The notes under the pieces were generated by a model. The model saw only the letters and a list, made by a program, of their open reading frames with translations, did not search any database and was not told the origin of the DNA. The position numbers and the translations under genes were made by a program. Of a stretch of DNA of 55,253 nt, positions 24,400-35,741 are shown one piece after another. The stretch covers positions 1 through 55,253 of the forward strand of contig JACQGI010000008.1 of assembly GCA_016199625.1 (NCBI GenBank). The letters run 5' to 3'. The stretch's first letter is position 1. Every line of letters starts with the position of its first letter. Source of the stretch: Acidobacteriota bacterium (GTDB lineage Bacteria > Acidobacteriota > Vicinamibacteria > Fen-336).

Positions 24400-26871
24400 A
24401 TGACCGAGTACGACTTCGAAGAGATCGAGACGCGCTGGCAGGCCCGCTGGGCGGAGGCGGGCACGTTCGAGGTGACGGAGAACCCGGCCCATCCGAAGTA
24501 CTACTGCCTCGAGATGCTGCCGTATCCTTCCGGGGACATCCACGTCGGCCACGTGCGGAATTACTGCATCACCGACGTGGTGGCCCGGTACAAGAGGATG
24601 CGAGGGTTCAACGTCCTGCACCCCATCGGCTGGGATGCGTTGGGGATGCCGGCGGAGAACGCGGCGATCCAGAGGGGCGTCCACCCCGAGAAGTGGACGC
24701 GCTCGAACATCGCCGGGATGAAGCGCCAGCTCCAGCGGCTCGGGTTCAGCTACCCGTGGAGCCGCGAGATCGCCACGTGCGACCCAGAGTACTACCGCTG
24801 GAACCAGTGGTTCTTCCTCCGGATGCTCGAGCGGGGGATCGCGTACCGGGCGAAGTCGCCGGTCAACTGGTGCCCCAAGTGCCAGACGGTGCTGGCCAAC
24901 GAGCAGGCCGAGGGCGGCGAGTGCTGGCGCTGTCACAGCACCGTCGAGCAGCGGGAGCTCGAGCAGTGGTTCCTTCGCATCACGGCGTACCAGGACGAGC
25001 TGCTCGACGACATGGAGGAGCTCGGGAACTGGCCCGAGCGCGTGCTCGTCCAGCAGCGCAACTGGGTCGGGCGGTCGACGGGCGCCGAGGTGGACTTCCC
25101 CGTGGAGGGAGCGGATCCGATCCGCGTCTTCACCACGCGGATCGACACCATCTACGGGGCCACCTTCATGGTCCTGGCCCCCGAGCACCCGCGGGTGGAC
25201 GCCCTCGTCACGGGGATCCCCGACGAAGCGCGCGTGCGCGAGGCGGTGGCCCGCCTGAGATCCCAGGACCGGCGCGCGCGGCAGGCGGGACAGGTGGAGA
25301 AGGAGGGGGTCTTCACGGGGCGGTACGCGAAGAACCCGTTCGGCGGCGAACGGATCCCGATCTGGGTGGGGAACTTCGTCCTCATGGGGTACGGAACCGG
25401 CGCGATCATGGCCGTGCCGGGCCACGACCAGCGCGACTTCGAGTTCGCGCGGAGGTACGGCCTGGACGTCCGTGTGGTGATCCAGCCCGAGGGCGCCGTC
25501 CTCGACGGTGGGACGCTCGAGGCGGCCCACGCCGGGCCCGGCCGCACCGTGGCGAGCGGGGAGTGGAGCGGCCTCGACTCGGCGGAGGCCATCGCGAGGA
25601 TGACGGTCTTCGCGGAGTCGAAGGGGTTCGGCAGGGGAACGGTCACGTACCGTCTCCGGGACTGGCTCATCAGCCGCCAGCGGTACTGGGGGACGCCGAT
25701 CCCGGTGGTCTACTGCCCGAAAGACGGCCTCCAGGGAGTGCCGGACGAGAAGCTTCCGGTGCTCCTCCCCAAGGATGCCCCCTTCACCGGCGAGGGCGGG
25801 AACCCCCTCGAGAACGTGCCGGAGTTCGTGACCGCCAAGTGCCCGCGGTGCGGTGGCGCCGCCCGGCGCGAGACCGACACCATGGACACTTTCGTGGACT
25901 CCTCCTGGTACTTCTACCGCTATCTCTCGCCGCGGAAGGCCGACGGGCCCTTCGACGCCCGGTCGGCGCGGTACTGGTTCCCCATCGACCTGTACGTCGG
26001 GGGCACCGAGCACGCCATCCTGCATCTCGTCTACGCGCGCTTCTGGACGAAAGTCATGCGTGACCTCGGCCTCGTGACCCTCAACGAGCCCGTGGTGCGC
26101 CTCTTTCCCCAGGGGATGGTCCACAAGGACGGCCAGGTCATGTCCAAGTCGAGGGGCAACACCATCGCCCCCGACGACGTGATCCGGCGCTACGGCGCCG
26201 ACACCCTGCGTCTCTACATCCTCTTCGTGGCGCCGCCCGAGGACGCCCTCGAGTGGAAAGAGGAGGGGATCGAGGGGGCGCACAAGTTCGTGCTGCGGGT
26301 CTGGCGGCTCGTCGACCGGCACGCGACGGACTTCGCCTCGGCCATCCGCACGCCGATTCCCGCCGAGCTCTCGGAGCCCGCCCGAGCCCTGCGCCGGAAG
26401 GTCCACCAGACCATCCAGAGGGTCACGAGCGACGTCGAGGAGCGCATTCACCTCAATACCGCCGTGGCCGCCCTCATGGAGCTCTACAACAAGATCTCGG
26501 AGGTCGAGGAGGCGATCGCCGAGGGGCCCGAGCGGGCCGTGCTCCGCGAGGCCATCGAGGCCCTCGTGCTCCTCATGAGCCCCTTCACGCCCCACGCGTC
26601 CGAGGAGATGTGGGAGCGGATCGGCCGACGGCGTTTCGTCGTGGACCGCCCGTGGCCCGCGGCCGACGCGGCCGTCGCCCGCGAGGAAAGCGTGGAGCTG
26701 GCCGTGCAGGTGGGCGGCAAGGTGCGGGCGAGAATCGTGGTTCCGCGGGACGCCGACGAGCACGTCGTGCGGCCCCAGGCCCTCGCCGCCGTGGCCGAAC
26801 ACGTCCGCGGGAAGGAGATCGTCAAGTTCGTCGTGGTCGCGAACCGCCTCGTGAGCGTGGTGGTGCGGTGA
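24400..26871 (+). CDS. leuS: Leucyl-tRNA synthetase
   Basis: An 823-residue class I synthetase. The HIGH motif appears as HVGH at 48-51 (LPYPSGDIHVGHVRNY). The editing domain includes TRIDTIYGATFMVLAPEHP and GYGTGAIMAVPGHDQRD. The KMSKS loop is VMSKSRGN with Met581-Ser584. A Cys cluster CPKCQTVLANEQ...CWRC forms the zinc region, and the C-terminal tRNA-binding part is normal. WGTPIPVVYC and DTFVDSSWYFYRY fit the bacterial LeuS type. It overlaps lptE by 4 bases, the familiar leuS-lptE-holA order also seen in proteobacteria. Confidence 0.97.
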   Translation: MTEYDFEEIETRWQARWAEAGTFEVTENPAHPKYYCLEMLPYPSGDIHVGHVRNYCITDVVARYKRMRGFNVLHPIGWDALGMPAENAAIQRGVHPEKWTRSNIAGMKRQLQRLGFSYPWSREIATCDPEYYRWNQWFFLRMLERGIAYRAKSPVNWCPKCQTVLANEQAEGGECWRCHSTVEQRELEQWFLRITAYQDELLDDMEELGNWPERVLVQQRNWVGRSTGAEVDFPVEGADPIRVFTTRIDTIYGATFMVLAPEHPRVDALVTGIPDEARVREAVARLRSQDRRARQAGQVEKEGVFTGRYAKNPFGGERIPIWVGNFVLMGYGTGAIMAVPGHDQRDFEFARRYGLDVRVVIQPEGAVLDGGTLEAAHAGPGRTVASGEWSGLDSAEAIARMTVFAESKGFGRGTVTYRLRDWLISRQRYWGTPIPVVYCPKDGLQGVPDEKLPVLLPKDAPFTGEGGNPLENVPEFVTAKCPRCGGAARRETDTMDTFVDSSWYFYRYLSPRKADGPFDARSARYWFPIDLYVGGTEHAILHLVYARFWTKVMRDLGLVTLNEPVVRLFPQGMVHKDGQVMSKSRGNTIAPDDVIRRYGADTLRLYILFVAPPEDALEWKEEGIEGAHKFVLRVWRLVDRHATDFASAIRTPIPAELSEPARALRRKVHQTIQRVTSDVEERIHLNTAVAALMELYNKISEVEEAIAEGPERAVLREAIEALVLLMSPFTPHASEEMWERIGRRRFVVDRPWPAADAAVAREESVELAVQVGGKVRARIVVPRDADEHVVRPQALAAVAEHVRGKEIVKFVVVANRLVSVVVR

Positions 26872-27398
26872 CGGCTCGCCGGGTCCTGGTGGCCATCCTG
26901 GGCCTCGCTCTTTCGGCTTGCGGCTACGCCCTGGTGGGCCGCGGGACCAGCGTCGACCCATCGATCAAGAAGATCGGCGTCCCGCTCTTCCGGGACACGA
27001 CGGGCAAGCCCGGCCTCGACCAGAAGGTCACCCAGAAGGTCATCGAGGAGCTGCTGAAGCGCGGGCGGTTCGACATCGTGCAGGAGGCGGCCGGTGTCGA
27101 CGCGCTCGTGGAGGGCCAGCTCGTCTCGTACCACGCGAACCCCGTGGGGTTCGGCGGCGGGGGAGACGAGTCCCGGACCCAGGCCAGCCGGTATGCCATC
27201 ACCCTCACCGCGAGCGTGCGGTACGCGAAGCCCGGTGAGGAGGAGCCCATCTGGGAGAACGAGTCGTTCTCGTTCCGGGACGAGTACGACGTGGGCGACG
27301 ACCCGGCCGCCTTCTTCGACCGGGAGGACCAGGCCATCGAACGCCTGGCGACCAGCTTCGCCCGCAGCCTCGTGTCCGCGATGCTGGAAGCTTTTTGA
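26868..27398 (+). CDS. lptE: LPS-assembly lipoprotein LptE
   Basis: A 176-residue lipoprotein. The signal peptide ends in the lipobox LSAC with Cys18 as the lipid anchor, followed by GYALVGRG, the usual LptE opening. The body has IGVPLFRDTTGKPGLDQKV and a charged C-terminal half. LptE plugs and assembles the LptD translocon that places LPS in the outer leaflet. The gene order leuS-lptE-holA supports the call where similarity is low. The start is GTG overlapping the leuS stop. The lptD gene is not in the window. Confidence 0.85.
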   Translation: MTARRVLVAILGLALSACGYALVGRGTSVDPSIKKIGVPLFRDTTGKPGLDQKVTQKVIEELLKRGRFDIVQEAAGVDALVEGQLVSYHANPVGFGGGGDESRTQASRYAITLTASVRYAKPGEEEPIWENESFSFRDEYDVGDDPAAFFDREDQAIERLATSFARSLVSAMLEAF

Positions 27399-28414
27399 AG
27401 GGCCGGCCGGTCGCCGTCCACGCCATCATCGGCGACAAGACCTTCGACTCCTTCGTGGCCGAGGAAGCCCTCGAGGAGGCTCTCGCCGCCGCGGTGGGCG
27501 ACGAACGGGCGGACGCGGTGGAAGTCCTGCGGGGCGAGGAGACGTCCTGGGCTCGCGTGCTGGACGCGGTCCGCACGCGGTCCCTGTTCGTGAGCCGACG
27601 TGCGGTCGTGGTGAGGAACGCGGAAGCGCTCAAGGGGGACGCGGAGGGCCTCGACGGGTACCTCGCGGACCCGACGCCGGGCGTGACGCTCGTGCTCGTC
27701 GCCGCGAAGCCGGACCGGCGCCGGACGACCTGGAAACGCGTCCTCGAGAGGGCCGCCGTGGTCAAGGCGGAGCCTCCCAAGGGGCAGGCCTTGCGGGCCT
27801 ACGTCCGCGGCCAGGTCCGGCGCCGGAAGCTGCAGCTGGCCGACGCCGGGGTCGAGGAGGTGCTCGACCGCGTGGGTCAGGACCTGCGCCGGCTCGTGGG
27901 AGAGCTGGACAAGCTCGAGGCCTACGCCGGCGGAAGCTCCGAGGCGCTCACGGCCGAGGATGTAGCTGCGGTCCTCGGGAGGGGCCTGGCCCAGCCGCTC
28001 TACCGGCTAGGCGATGCCCTCGTGGAGCGGAGGACGGCCGACGTCCTCGAGCTGGCCGAGTCCCTCCTGGAGGAGGGCGAAGACGCCTTGCGCCTGCTCG
28101 GCGCCGTGCACCGCTCCCTGCGCCAGCTCCGCGCGGCGGTGTCCCTGCGCGGGAGCCGGGTCTCCAGGGAGGAGGTCGCCGCCCGCCTCGGGCTGCCGCC
28201 CCAGATGGCCTTCAAGGCGCCAGGGCTCCTCGAAGCGGCCCGGGCGTGGTCCGAGAGCCAGCTCGTCGCTGCCCTCGCGGCCGTGGGGGAGGCGGACCGC
28301 CGGATCAAGACGGGCTCGAACCCCCGGGTCGCCCTGGCGGCGGCGATCGTGGCCGCCTGTGGCGGAGCCGGCCCTAGGACTTCGTCGCGCCCAGCGCGGC
28401 CACCCGCCGAGTGA
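27395..28414 (+). CDS. holA: DNA polymerase III subunit delta
   Basis: A 339-residue clamp-loader subunit that opens the beta clamp. The N-terminal VHAIIGDKTFDSFVAEEAL, central RTRSLFVSRRAVVVRNAEAL, and VGQDLRRLVGELDKLEAYAG are typical delta features. The C-terminal collar helices include DALRLLGAVHRSLRQLRAA. The only possible start in this frame is TTG at 27395, overlapping the lptE stop. The 3' end runs 41 bases into the convergent rpsT gene, so the last dozen residues are encoded opposite the S20 tail. Confidence 0.88.
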   Translation: MKGRPVAVHAIIGDKTFDSFVAEEALEEALAAAVGDERADAVEVLRGEETSWARVLDAVRTRSLFVSRRAVVVRNAEALKGDAEGLDGYLADPTPGVTLVLVAAKPDRRRTTWKRVLERAAVVKAEPPKGQALRAYVRGQVRRRKLQLADAGVEEVLDRVGQDLRRLVGELDKLEAYAGGSSEALTAEDVAAVLGRGLAQPLYRLGDALVERRTADVLELAESLLEEGEDALRLLGAVHRSLRQLRAAVSLRGSRVSREEVAARLGLPPQMAFKAPGLLEAARAWSESQLVAALAAVGEADRRIKTGSNPRVALAAAIVAACGGAGPRTSSRPARPPAE

Positions 28415-28649
28415 GGCGGCTCTTGTACCGCCCCGCGGCGTTGTCGTGGATCACGCCCTTCTTGGCGGCGCGATCGATGGCCCCCACCGTCTCCGGGAGC
28501 ATCTCCTTGGCCGACTCGGCATCGCCCTGGGCGAGTGCCGTCCGCAGCTTCTTGACCTGCGTCTTGAGCTGCGACAGGTTCTGCTTGTTGTTGGCCCGCC
28601 GCTTGAGGCTCTGCCTCTGCTGCTTGAGGGCCGACGCGTGATGGGCCAC
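28374..28649 (-). CDS. rpsT: 30S ribosomal protein S20
   Basis: A 91-residue basic protein. The motifs HHASALKQQRQSLKRRANNK and KKGVIHDNAAGRYKSRLTRR are classic S20. The start is GTG, preceded at good spacing by a full AGGAGG on the minus strand. It has its own promoter upstream. Its stop lies inside the end of holA, giving a 41-base convergent overlap. Divergent murJ starts 74 bases away. Confidence 0.97.
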   Translation of the reverse strand: MAHHASALKQQRQSLKRRANNKQNLSQLKTQVKKLRTALAQGDAESAKEMLPETVGAIDRAAKKGVIHDNAAGRYKSRLTRRVAALGATKS

Positions 28650-28681
28650 TCCGTGCCTCCTCTAACAAACAACAAAAGATC

Positions 28682-28710
28682 AGTTTAGCGGGATTGCGCT
28701 CCCAGGTCAA
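28682..28710 (-). promoter_or_regulatory. Promoter of rpsT
   Basis: On the minus strand TTGACC (28710-28705, 5/6) and TAAACT (28687-28682, 4/6) are separated by 17 bases. The predicted start near 28675 leaves a leader of about 26 bases that includes AGGAGG. The AT-rich patch between the two elements and the gene is unusual for this region. Confidence 0.65.
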
Positions 28711-28723
28711 GGACGGGCAGTCG

Positions 28724-30274
28724 ATGGTCGAGGCGGCAGGCCTGATCTCCGGCCTCACCCTCGTCTCCCGCATCCTCGGCCTCGTGCGTGAGCAGGTCTT
28801 CGCGGCGCTCCTGGGTGCGGGCCTTCACGCCGACGCGTTCCAGATCGCCTTCCGGATCCCCAACCTCCTCCGGGACCTCTTCGCAGAGGGGGCGCTCTCC
28901 GCCGCGTTCGTGCCGACCTACGCGCGGGTCCAGGCGGAGGAGGGCCGCGAGCAGGCGCACCGCCTCGGCAGCCGGCTGCTGGCGCTCCTGGCCGTGGTCC
29001 TGGGGGCGCTGGTGGGAGCCGGGCTCCTCCTGGCGGGCCCCCTGGTGTCGGCGCTGGCTCCCGGCTTCGACCTCGTTCCCGGGAAGGCGGAGATCACGGT
29101 CCTGCTCACGCGCGTCATGCTGCCGTTCCTGCCCCTCGTCTCCTTCGCCGCGGTGGCCATGGGCATGCTCAACGCCGAGGAGCGGTACGCCGCGCCGGCG
29201 TTCGCACCCGCCATGTTCAACGTCGTGGCGATCGTCTGGGCGGCCGGTCTGTGGGCGCTCGGCTTCGCCCCGGAGCAGGTGGCACTCGGCTGGGCAGTGG
29301 GGACGCTCCTCGGCGGCGCGGCCCAGTTCCTCGTCCAGGTGCCTCCCCTCGTGCGCGGGGGATGGCGATTCCGGCCGGAGTGGGCGCCCGCCGATCCCGC
29401 AATACGACGTATCGGCGCTCTCATGGCCCCCGCGACCCTGGGCCTCGCCGCGGTGCAGGTGAACATCTTCGTCAACAGTGTCTTCGCCTCCCACGAGGCC
29501 GGGGCGGTGGCTTGGCTCAACTATGCGTTCCGCATCCTGTACCTGCCCATCGGTCTCTTCGGCGTGGCCCTGGGAACCATCGCCACCACCGGGCTCGCGC
29601 GTCGCGCCGCCACCGGCGACCTGGACGGCCTGCGCGAGACGCTGCGCCAGACGCTTCGGATGCTGGCGTTCCTCACGCTGCCGGCAACCGTGGGCCTCGT
29701 GGTGCTGGGTGCTCCGATCGTACGCCTGGTCTACCAGCGCGGCCGCTTCCAGCCCAGCGACACGGACGCCACGGCGGCGGCCCTCGGCCTCTACGCGATC
29801 GGCCTGCTGGCGTACACCGGCGTCAAGGTGCTGGCGCCGGCGTTCTATGCCCTGGGGGCTCCCCGGGTTCCCCTAGTCGCCAGCGTCGCCGCCGTCCTCA
29901 CGAACCTCGCGGTCAACCTGGCGCTGTTCGACCGTGTTGGGTTCCGCAGCGTCGCCCTCGGGACGAGCTTGGGATCCTTCGTGAACGTCCTGGTGCTGTT
30001 GGCTCTCTTCGAGCGGCGTGTAGGGGGCCTTCGCGCCCACGGCCTCGGACGCGCGCTGGTGCGGATCGCGGCGGCCACGGTCCCCATGGGACTGCTCGCC
30101 TGGGGAGCCGCGCGCGGCCTCGAGTCCTGGCTCGGGACCCAGGGGCTTGCCGCACAGCTTGCGAACGGGCTCCTCCCGGTGGGCCTGGGAGTGCTGGCCT
30201 ATGCGAGCGTGGCCCTCGGTTCGGGCTTCCCGGAAGCGCGGTCGATCGCCTCCGCTCTGCGCCGGCGCCGCTGA
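28724..30274 (+). CDS. murJ: Lipid II flippase MurJ
   Basis: A 516-residue polytopic membrane protein of the MOP/MviN family that flips lipid II across the inner membrane. The N-terminal TLVSRILGLVREQVFAALLG and FRIPNLLRDLFAEGALSAAFVP are hallmark motifs. About 13-14 hydrophobic segments follow, and VRLVYQRGRFQPSDT is another conserved loop. ATG 28724 was chosen because it opens just before the first conserved segment. An in-frame TTG at 28694 would add 10 residues but lies in the rpsT promoter. The 131 bases after it, before xerD, show no gene. Confidence 0.93.
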   Translation: MVEAAGLISGLTLVSRILGLVREQVFAALLGAGLHADAFQIAFRIPNLLRDLFAEGALSAAFVPTYARVQAEEGREQAHRLGSRLLALLAVVLGALVGAGLLLAGPLVSALAPGFDLVPGKAEITVLLTRVMLPFLPLVSFAAVAMGMLNAEERYAAPAFAPAMFNVVAIVWAAGLWALGFAPEQVALGWAVGTLLGGAAQFLVQVPPLVRGGWRFRPEWAPADPAIRRIGALMAPATLGLAAVQVNIFVNSVFASHEAGAVAWLNYAFRILYLPIGLFGVALGTIATTGLARRAATGDLDGLRETLRQTLRMLAFLTLPATVGLVVLGAPIVRLVYQRGRFQPSDTDATAAALGLYAIGLLAYTGVKVLAPAFYALGAPRVPLVASVAAVLTNLAVNLALFDRVGFRSVALGTSLGSFVNVLVLLALFERRVGGLRAHGLGRALVRIAAATVPMGLLAWGAARGLESWLGTQGLAAQLANGLLPVGLGVLAYASVALGSGFPEARSIASALRRRR

Positions 30275-30405
30275 CCGACGCTCGTCTTCGAGCCACCGCG
30301 AACGCCGGGGCACAAGGTATGGCCTGGGCAGCCCGCGACATCCCCATGCCTTGTGGTCCTGTGCTCACGCGTGCTACCCTCCGGGCGACGAGGGAGCCAC
30401 CGGAG

Positions 30406-31293
30406 ATGTTGCTGCCCCGTATCGCGGAGGAGTATCTCGACCACCTTCGGGTGGAGCGCGGACTCTCGCCGAACACCCTCGTCGCGTATCGCCAGGACCT
30501 CGTGCGTCTCGTGGCCTGGATGGGGGCCAGGACGGACGTGTTGGTGCTCACGCAGGGAGACCTGTCGGAGTTCATCGTCGCCCTGCGCGGCGAGGGCCTG
30601 TCGCCGCGGTCGGTGGCCCGGGCCGTCCACGCCTTGCGGGGCTTCTTCCGCTTCGCCGTCCGGGAGGGTCGGCTCGGGGCCGACCCGATGGAGAACCTCC
30701 GGGCTCCCCGGGTCTTCCGGGCGCTTCCACGCTACCTCAGCGCGGGACAGGTGGATGCGCTTCTCGCGGCGCCCGATACGGCGACGCCCCTGGGCCTGCG
30801 CGATCGGGCCATCCTCGAGGTCATGTACGCGACGGGCCTGCGCGTCTCGGAGTTGATCGGCCTCAAGCCGGCCGATCTCGACCTCGAGCTCGGCCTCGTG
30901 ACGTGCTTCGGCAAGGGGCGGAAGGAGCGGCTGGTCCCGCTCGGCCAGGCGGCCCGTCGCTGGGTCGTCCGCTATCGGGACGAGGTCCGGCCGGCCCTCG
31001 CCCGGGGCCGGCCCGAGGAGCGCCTGTTCCTGAACCATCGGGGCGGAACGCTGTCACGGATGGGTCTGTGGACCATCGTCCGCCGGCACGCGGTGACCGC
31101 CGGTGTCCAGCGGGTGCTGACCCCCCACGTGCTGCGACACTCCTTCGCCACCCACCTGCTCGAGCGAGGGGCCGACCTCCGCGCGCTCCAGGCCATGCTG
31201 GGCCACGCCGACATCTCGACGACGCAGATCTACACCCACGTGTCCCGCGAACGCCTGCGCCGCGTGTACGACCAGTTCCACCCGCGGGCGTAG
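30406..31293 (+). CDS. xerD: Tyrosine recombinase XerD
   Basis: A 295-residue integrase-family recombinase that resolves chromosome dimers at dif. The N-terminal SAM-like core-binding domain runs to about 105. Catalytic residues are Arg146 (ATGLRVSEL), Lys170 ([11 protein letters not shown]), His241/Arg244 ([12 protein letters not shown]), His267 ([10 protein letters not shown]) and nucleophile Tyr276 ([10 protein letters not shown]). Length and lack of extra domains fit housekeeping XerD rather than a mobile-element integrase. ATG 30406 follows AGGGAG. An in-frame ATG at 30346 would add a poorly conserved extension. Confidence 0.9.
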   Translation: MLLPRIAEEYLDHLRVERGLSPNTLVAYRQDLVRLVAWMGARTDVLVLTQGDLSEFIVALRGEGLSPRSVARAVHALRGFFRFAVREGRLGADPMENLRAPRVFRALPRYLSAGQVDALLAAPDTATPLGLRDRAILEVMYATGLRVSELIGLKPADLDLELGLVTCFGKGRKERLVPLGQAARRWVVRYRDEVRPALARGRPEERLFLNHRGGTLSRMGLWTIVRRHAVTAGVQRVLTPHVLRHSFATHLLERGADLRALQAMLGHADISTTQIYTHVSRERLRRVYDQFHPRA

Positions 31294-31306
31294 ACTACGT
31301 AGACTA
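31289..31306 (+). repeat. Perfect 9-bp tandem repeat at the xerD stop
   Basis: CGTAGACTA occurs twice head to tail at 31289-31297 and 31298-31306. The first copy contains the xerD TAG stop. The unit junction CTACGTAG is itself palindromic. It is at the start of the 123-base gap before metK; the rest of that gap shows only a weak extended -10 (TGTGATACC near 31333-31341). Confidence 0.6.
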
Positions 31307-31337
31307 TCGGGCCCTGTGCCCCTCGGGTAAGGTGTGA

Positions 31338-33905
<2,568 letters not shown>

Positions 33906-33953
33906 GCCCGCCAGGCCCGGGAGGGCGAGCTGTCGTGAACGTCGAGGCTGCCG

Positions 33954-35741
33954 GTGTCATCGGCTGAGCCCGCCGCACCGAAGCGCCGCCGGCTGCCGTG
34001 GGCGTCTTCGCTGCTCCTGGCGGTCTTCGTCCTCCTCGGCGCCTACCTCCTCCACGCGGCCCTCTGGCGTCCGCTGGGTGTCACGGGGGAGCCGCCCGCC
34101 GACGGCTTCCGGCGCGTCGCGGGCGTCGTGCACGTCCACACCACGGCGTCAGACGGCGGCGGCACCCCGCAGGAGGTGATCGCGTCGGCCCGGGCCGCGG
34201 GCCTCGACTTCCTCGTCCTCACGGACCACAACAACCTCGACGCCAAGGCCTTCGAGGGCCGGCACGATCGCCTGCTCGTCCTCGTCGGCACCGAGATCTC
34301 GACGACCGCCGGCCACGTGCTCGGCATGGGGATCCCGGATCCGACCTTCCGATTCTCCGGCGACGCCGAGGACGCCCTCGACGACGTTCGTGAACTGGGC
34401 GGCGTCTCGTTCGCGGCGCATCCGACCAGCCCGCTCCCGGCGTTCCGCTGGACGGGGTGGGGGCTGTCGGGTCCGTGGGGCGTCGAGCTGATCAACGGGG
34501 ACAGCCAGTGGCGGGAGGCCGGCTGGCTTCGCCTGGCTCGCACGGCGGTGCTCTATGCCGCGAACCGACGCTACGCGCTTCTCACGAGCCTGTCGCCGCC
34601 CGACGCGACCCTGGCACGGTGGGACTCGCTCCTGCGGCAGCGGAACGCGGCAGGCCTGGCGGGGGCCGACGCCCACAGCCACGTCCGCTTGGGGAAGCAG
34701 GCCGGCGTGCGCTTCCCGTCCTACGAAGCGCTCTTCGGCCTCGTGCGCAATCACGTTCTTCTCGAAGGCCCGCCTACCGGCGACCCGGCGGCGGACGGCC
34801 GGGCGATCCTGGGGGCGCTGGCCCGCGGGCGATCCTACGTGGCGCTCGACGCCCTCGCTCCCGCCGGCGGCTTCTCCTTCGTCGCCGAGCGCGACGGCGG
34901 GCGCTGGACGATGGGGGACGTCGTCCCGGCCGGGGGCCCCGTGACGTTTCGCGCGGGCGGCCAGCTTCCCGCCGGTGCGCGCCTCCTGCTCCTGCGCGAC
35001 GGCCGCGTGGTGTCGCAGTCCGAGACGCGTCTCGAGTTTGCTAGCCCCGAGCCGGGCGTGTACCGGGTGGAGGTCCGCCTCCGCGGGTGGGACGTGCCGT
35101 GGGTGATCTCGAATCCCCTGTACGTCTTCGACTCCGTGACGGCCGAGGAGCGCGTCCGCCGGGGCGCGTGGCCGGCGCCGGCTCAGGCGCCCGCCGCGGC
35201 GCGAATCCTGGAGAGCTTCGAGGGGGCGTCGGCGTTCGCGCCCGAGTTCGACCCGTCGTCCTCGGTGGCGGCGCCGACGGTGGACCCGACGGCCGGTCCG
35301 GACGGGAGGGGGGCGGCGCGCATGGCGTTCGCCCTCGGCGCCCCGGGTCCGGGGCGGCCCTACACGTGGTGCGCTCTCGTGGATCGCGCGAAGCGCGACC
35401 TGTCCGGCCGGGCCGGCCTCGTGTTCTCGATCCGGGGGGACGGCGCCTTCCGGCTGTGGGTGCAGGTCCGCGACGAGAACCCCGCATCCGCCGACGAGGG
35501 CACCGAATGGTGGTTCGCCTCGGTGCGCACGTCGCCCGAGTGGCGCCGTGTCGCCTTGCCCTTCGCGCGCCTGCGCTCGCTGAACAAGGCCACCGACGGC
35601 AGGCTGGACCTGGACAGGGTCCGCGGCCTCGCGTTCATCCTGGACGGTGGCGCGGTCAAGGTGGGAACCCGGGGCACCGTCTGGATCGACGACGTGGGAG
35701 TCTACGATCCGGTCACGCCGACGCTGAAGCCCGCCTCCTGA
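33954..35741 (+). CDS. Membrane-anchored PHP-domain protein with C-terminal beta-sandwich
   Basis: A 595-residue protein. Residues 17-38 form a transmembrane anchor after a basic N-terminus (PKRRRLPWASSLLLAVFVLL). Residues 60-300 are a PHP metal-dependent phosphoesterase domain: VVHVHTTASDGGG, VLTDHNN, GTEIST, AAHPTSP and GADAHSHVRLGK supply likely metal ligands. After a beta-rich segment (about 310-400), residues 425-590 resemble a galactose-binding/CIA30-like jelly roll (FSIRGDGAFRLWVQVRD, DDVGVYDP). The catalytic part should face the periplasm. The substrate is unknown; phosphoester or glycan-linked phosphate are possibilities. GTG start at 33954 after GGGAGGGCGAGC. The 3' end overlaps the convergent membrane gene by 29 bases. 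Confidence 0.75.
   Translation: MSSAEPAAPKRRRLPWASSLLLAVFVLLGAYLLHAALWRPLGVTGEPPADGFRRVAGVVHVHTTASDGGGTPQEVIASARAAGLDFLVLTDHNNLDAKAFEGRHDRLLVLVGTEISTTAGHVLGMGIPDPTFRFSGDAEDALDDVRELGGVSFAAHPTSPLPAFRWTGWGLSGPWGVELINGDSQWREAGWLRLARTAVLYAANRRYALLTSLSPPDATLARWDSLLRQRNAAGLAGADAHSHVRLGKQAGVRFPSYEALFGLVRNHVLLEGPPTGDPAADGRAILGALARGRSYVALDALAPAGGFSFVAERDGGRWTMGDVVPAGGPVTFRAGGQLPAGARLLLLRDGRVVSQSETRLEFASPEPGVYRVEVRLRGWDVPWVISNPLYVFDSVTAEERVRRGAWPAPAQAPAAARILESFEGASAFAPEFDPSSSVAAPTVDPTAGPDGRGAARMAFALGAPGPGRPYTWCALVDRAKRDLSGRAGLVFSIRGDGAFRLWVQVRDENPASADEGTEWWFASVRTSPEWRRVALPFARLRSLNKATDGRLDLDRVRGLAFILDGGAVKVGTRGTVWIDDVGVYDPVTPTLKPAS

Noticed and set aside
24265-26961. 898-codon antisense frame opposite leuS
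   Set aside because: leuS is unmistakable on the plus strand; the antisense product has shadow composition only.
30406-31293. Phage or island integrase
   Set aside because: Length, motif spacing and housekeeping neighbours (murJ, metK) fit XerD; there is no tRNA, att repeat or cargo nearby.
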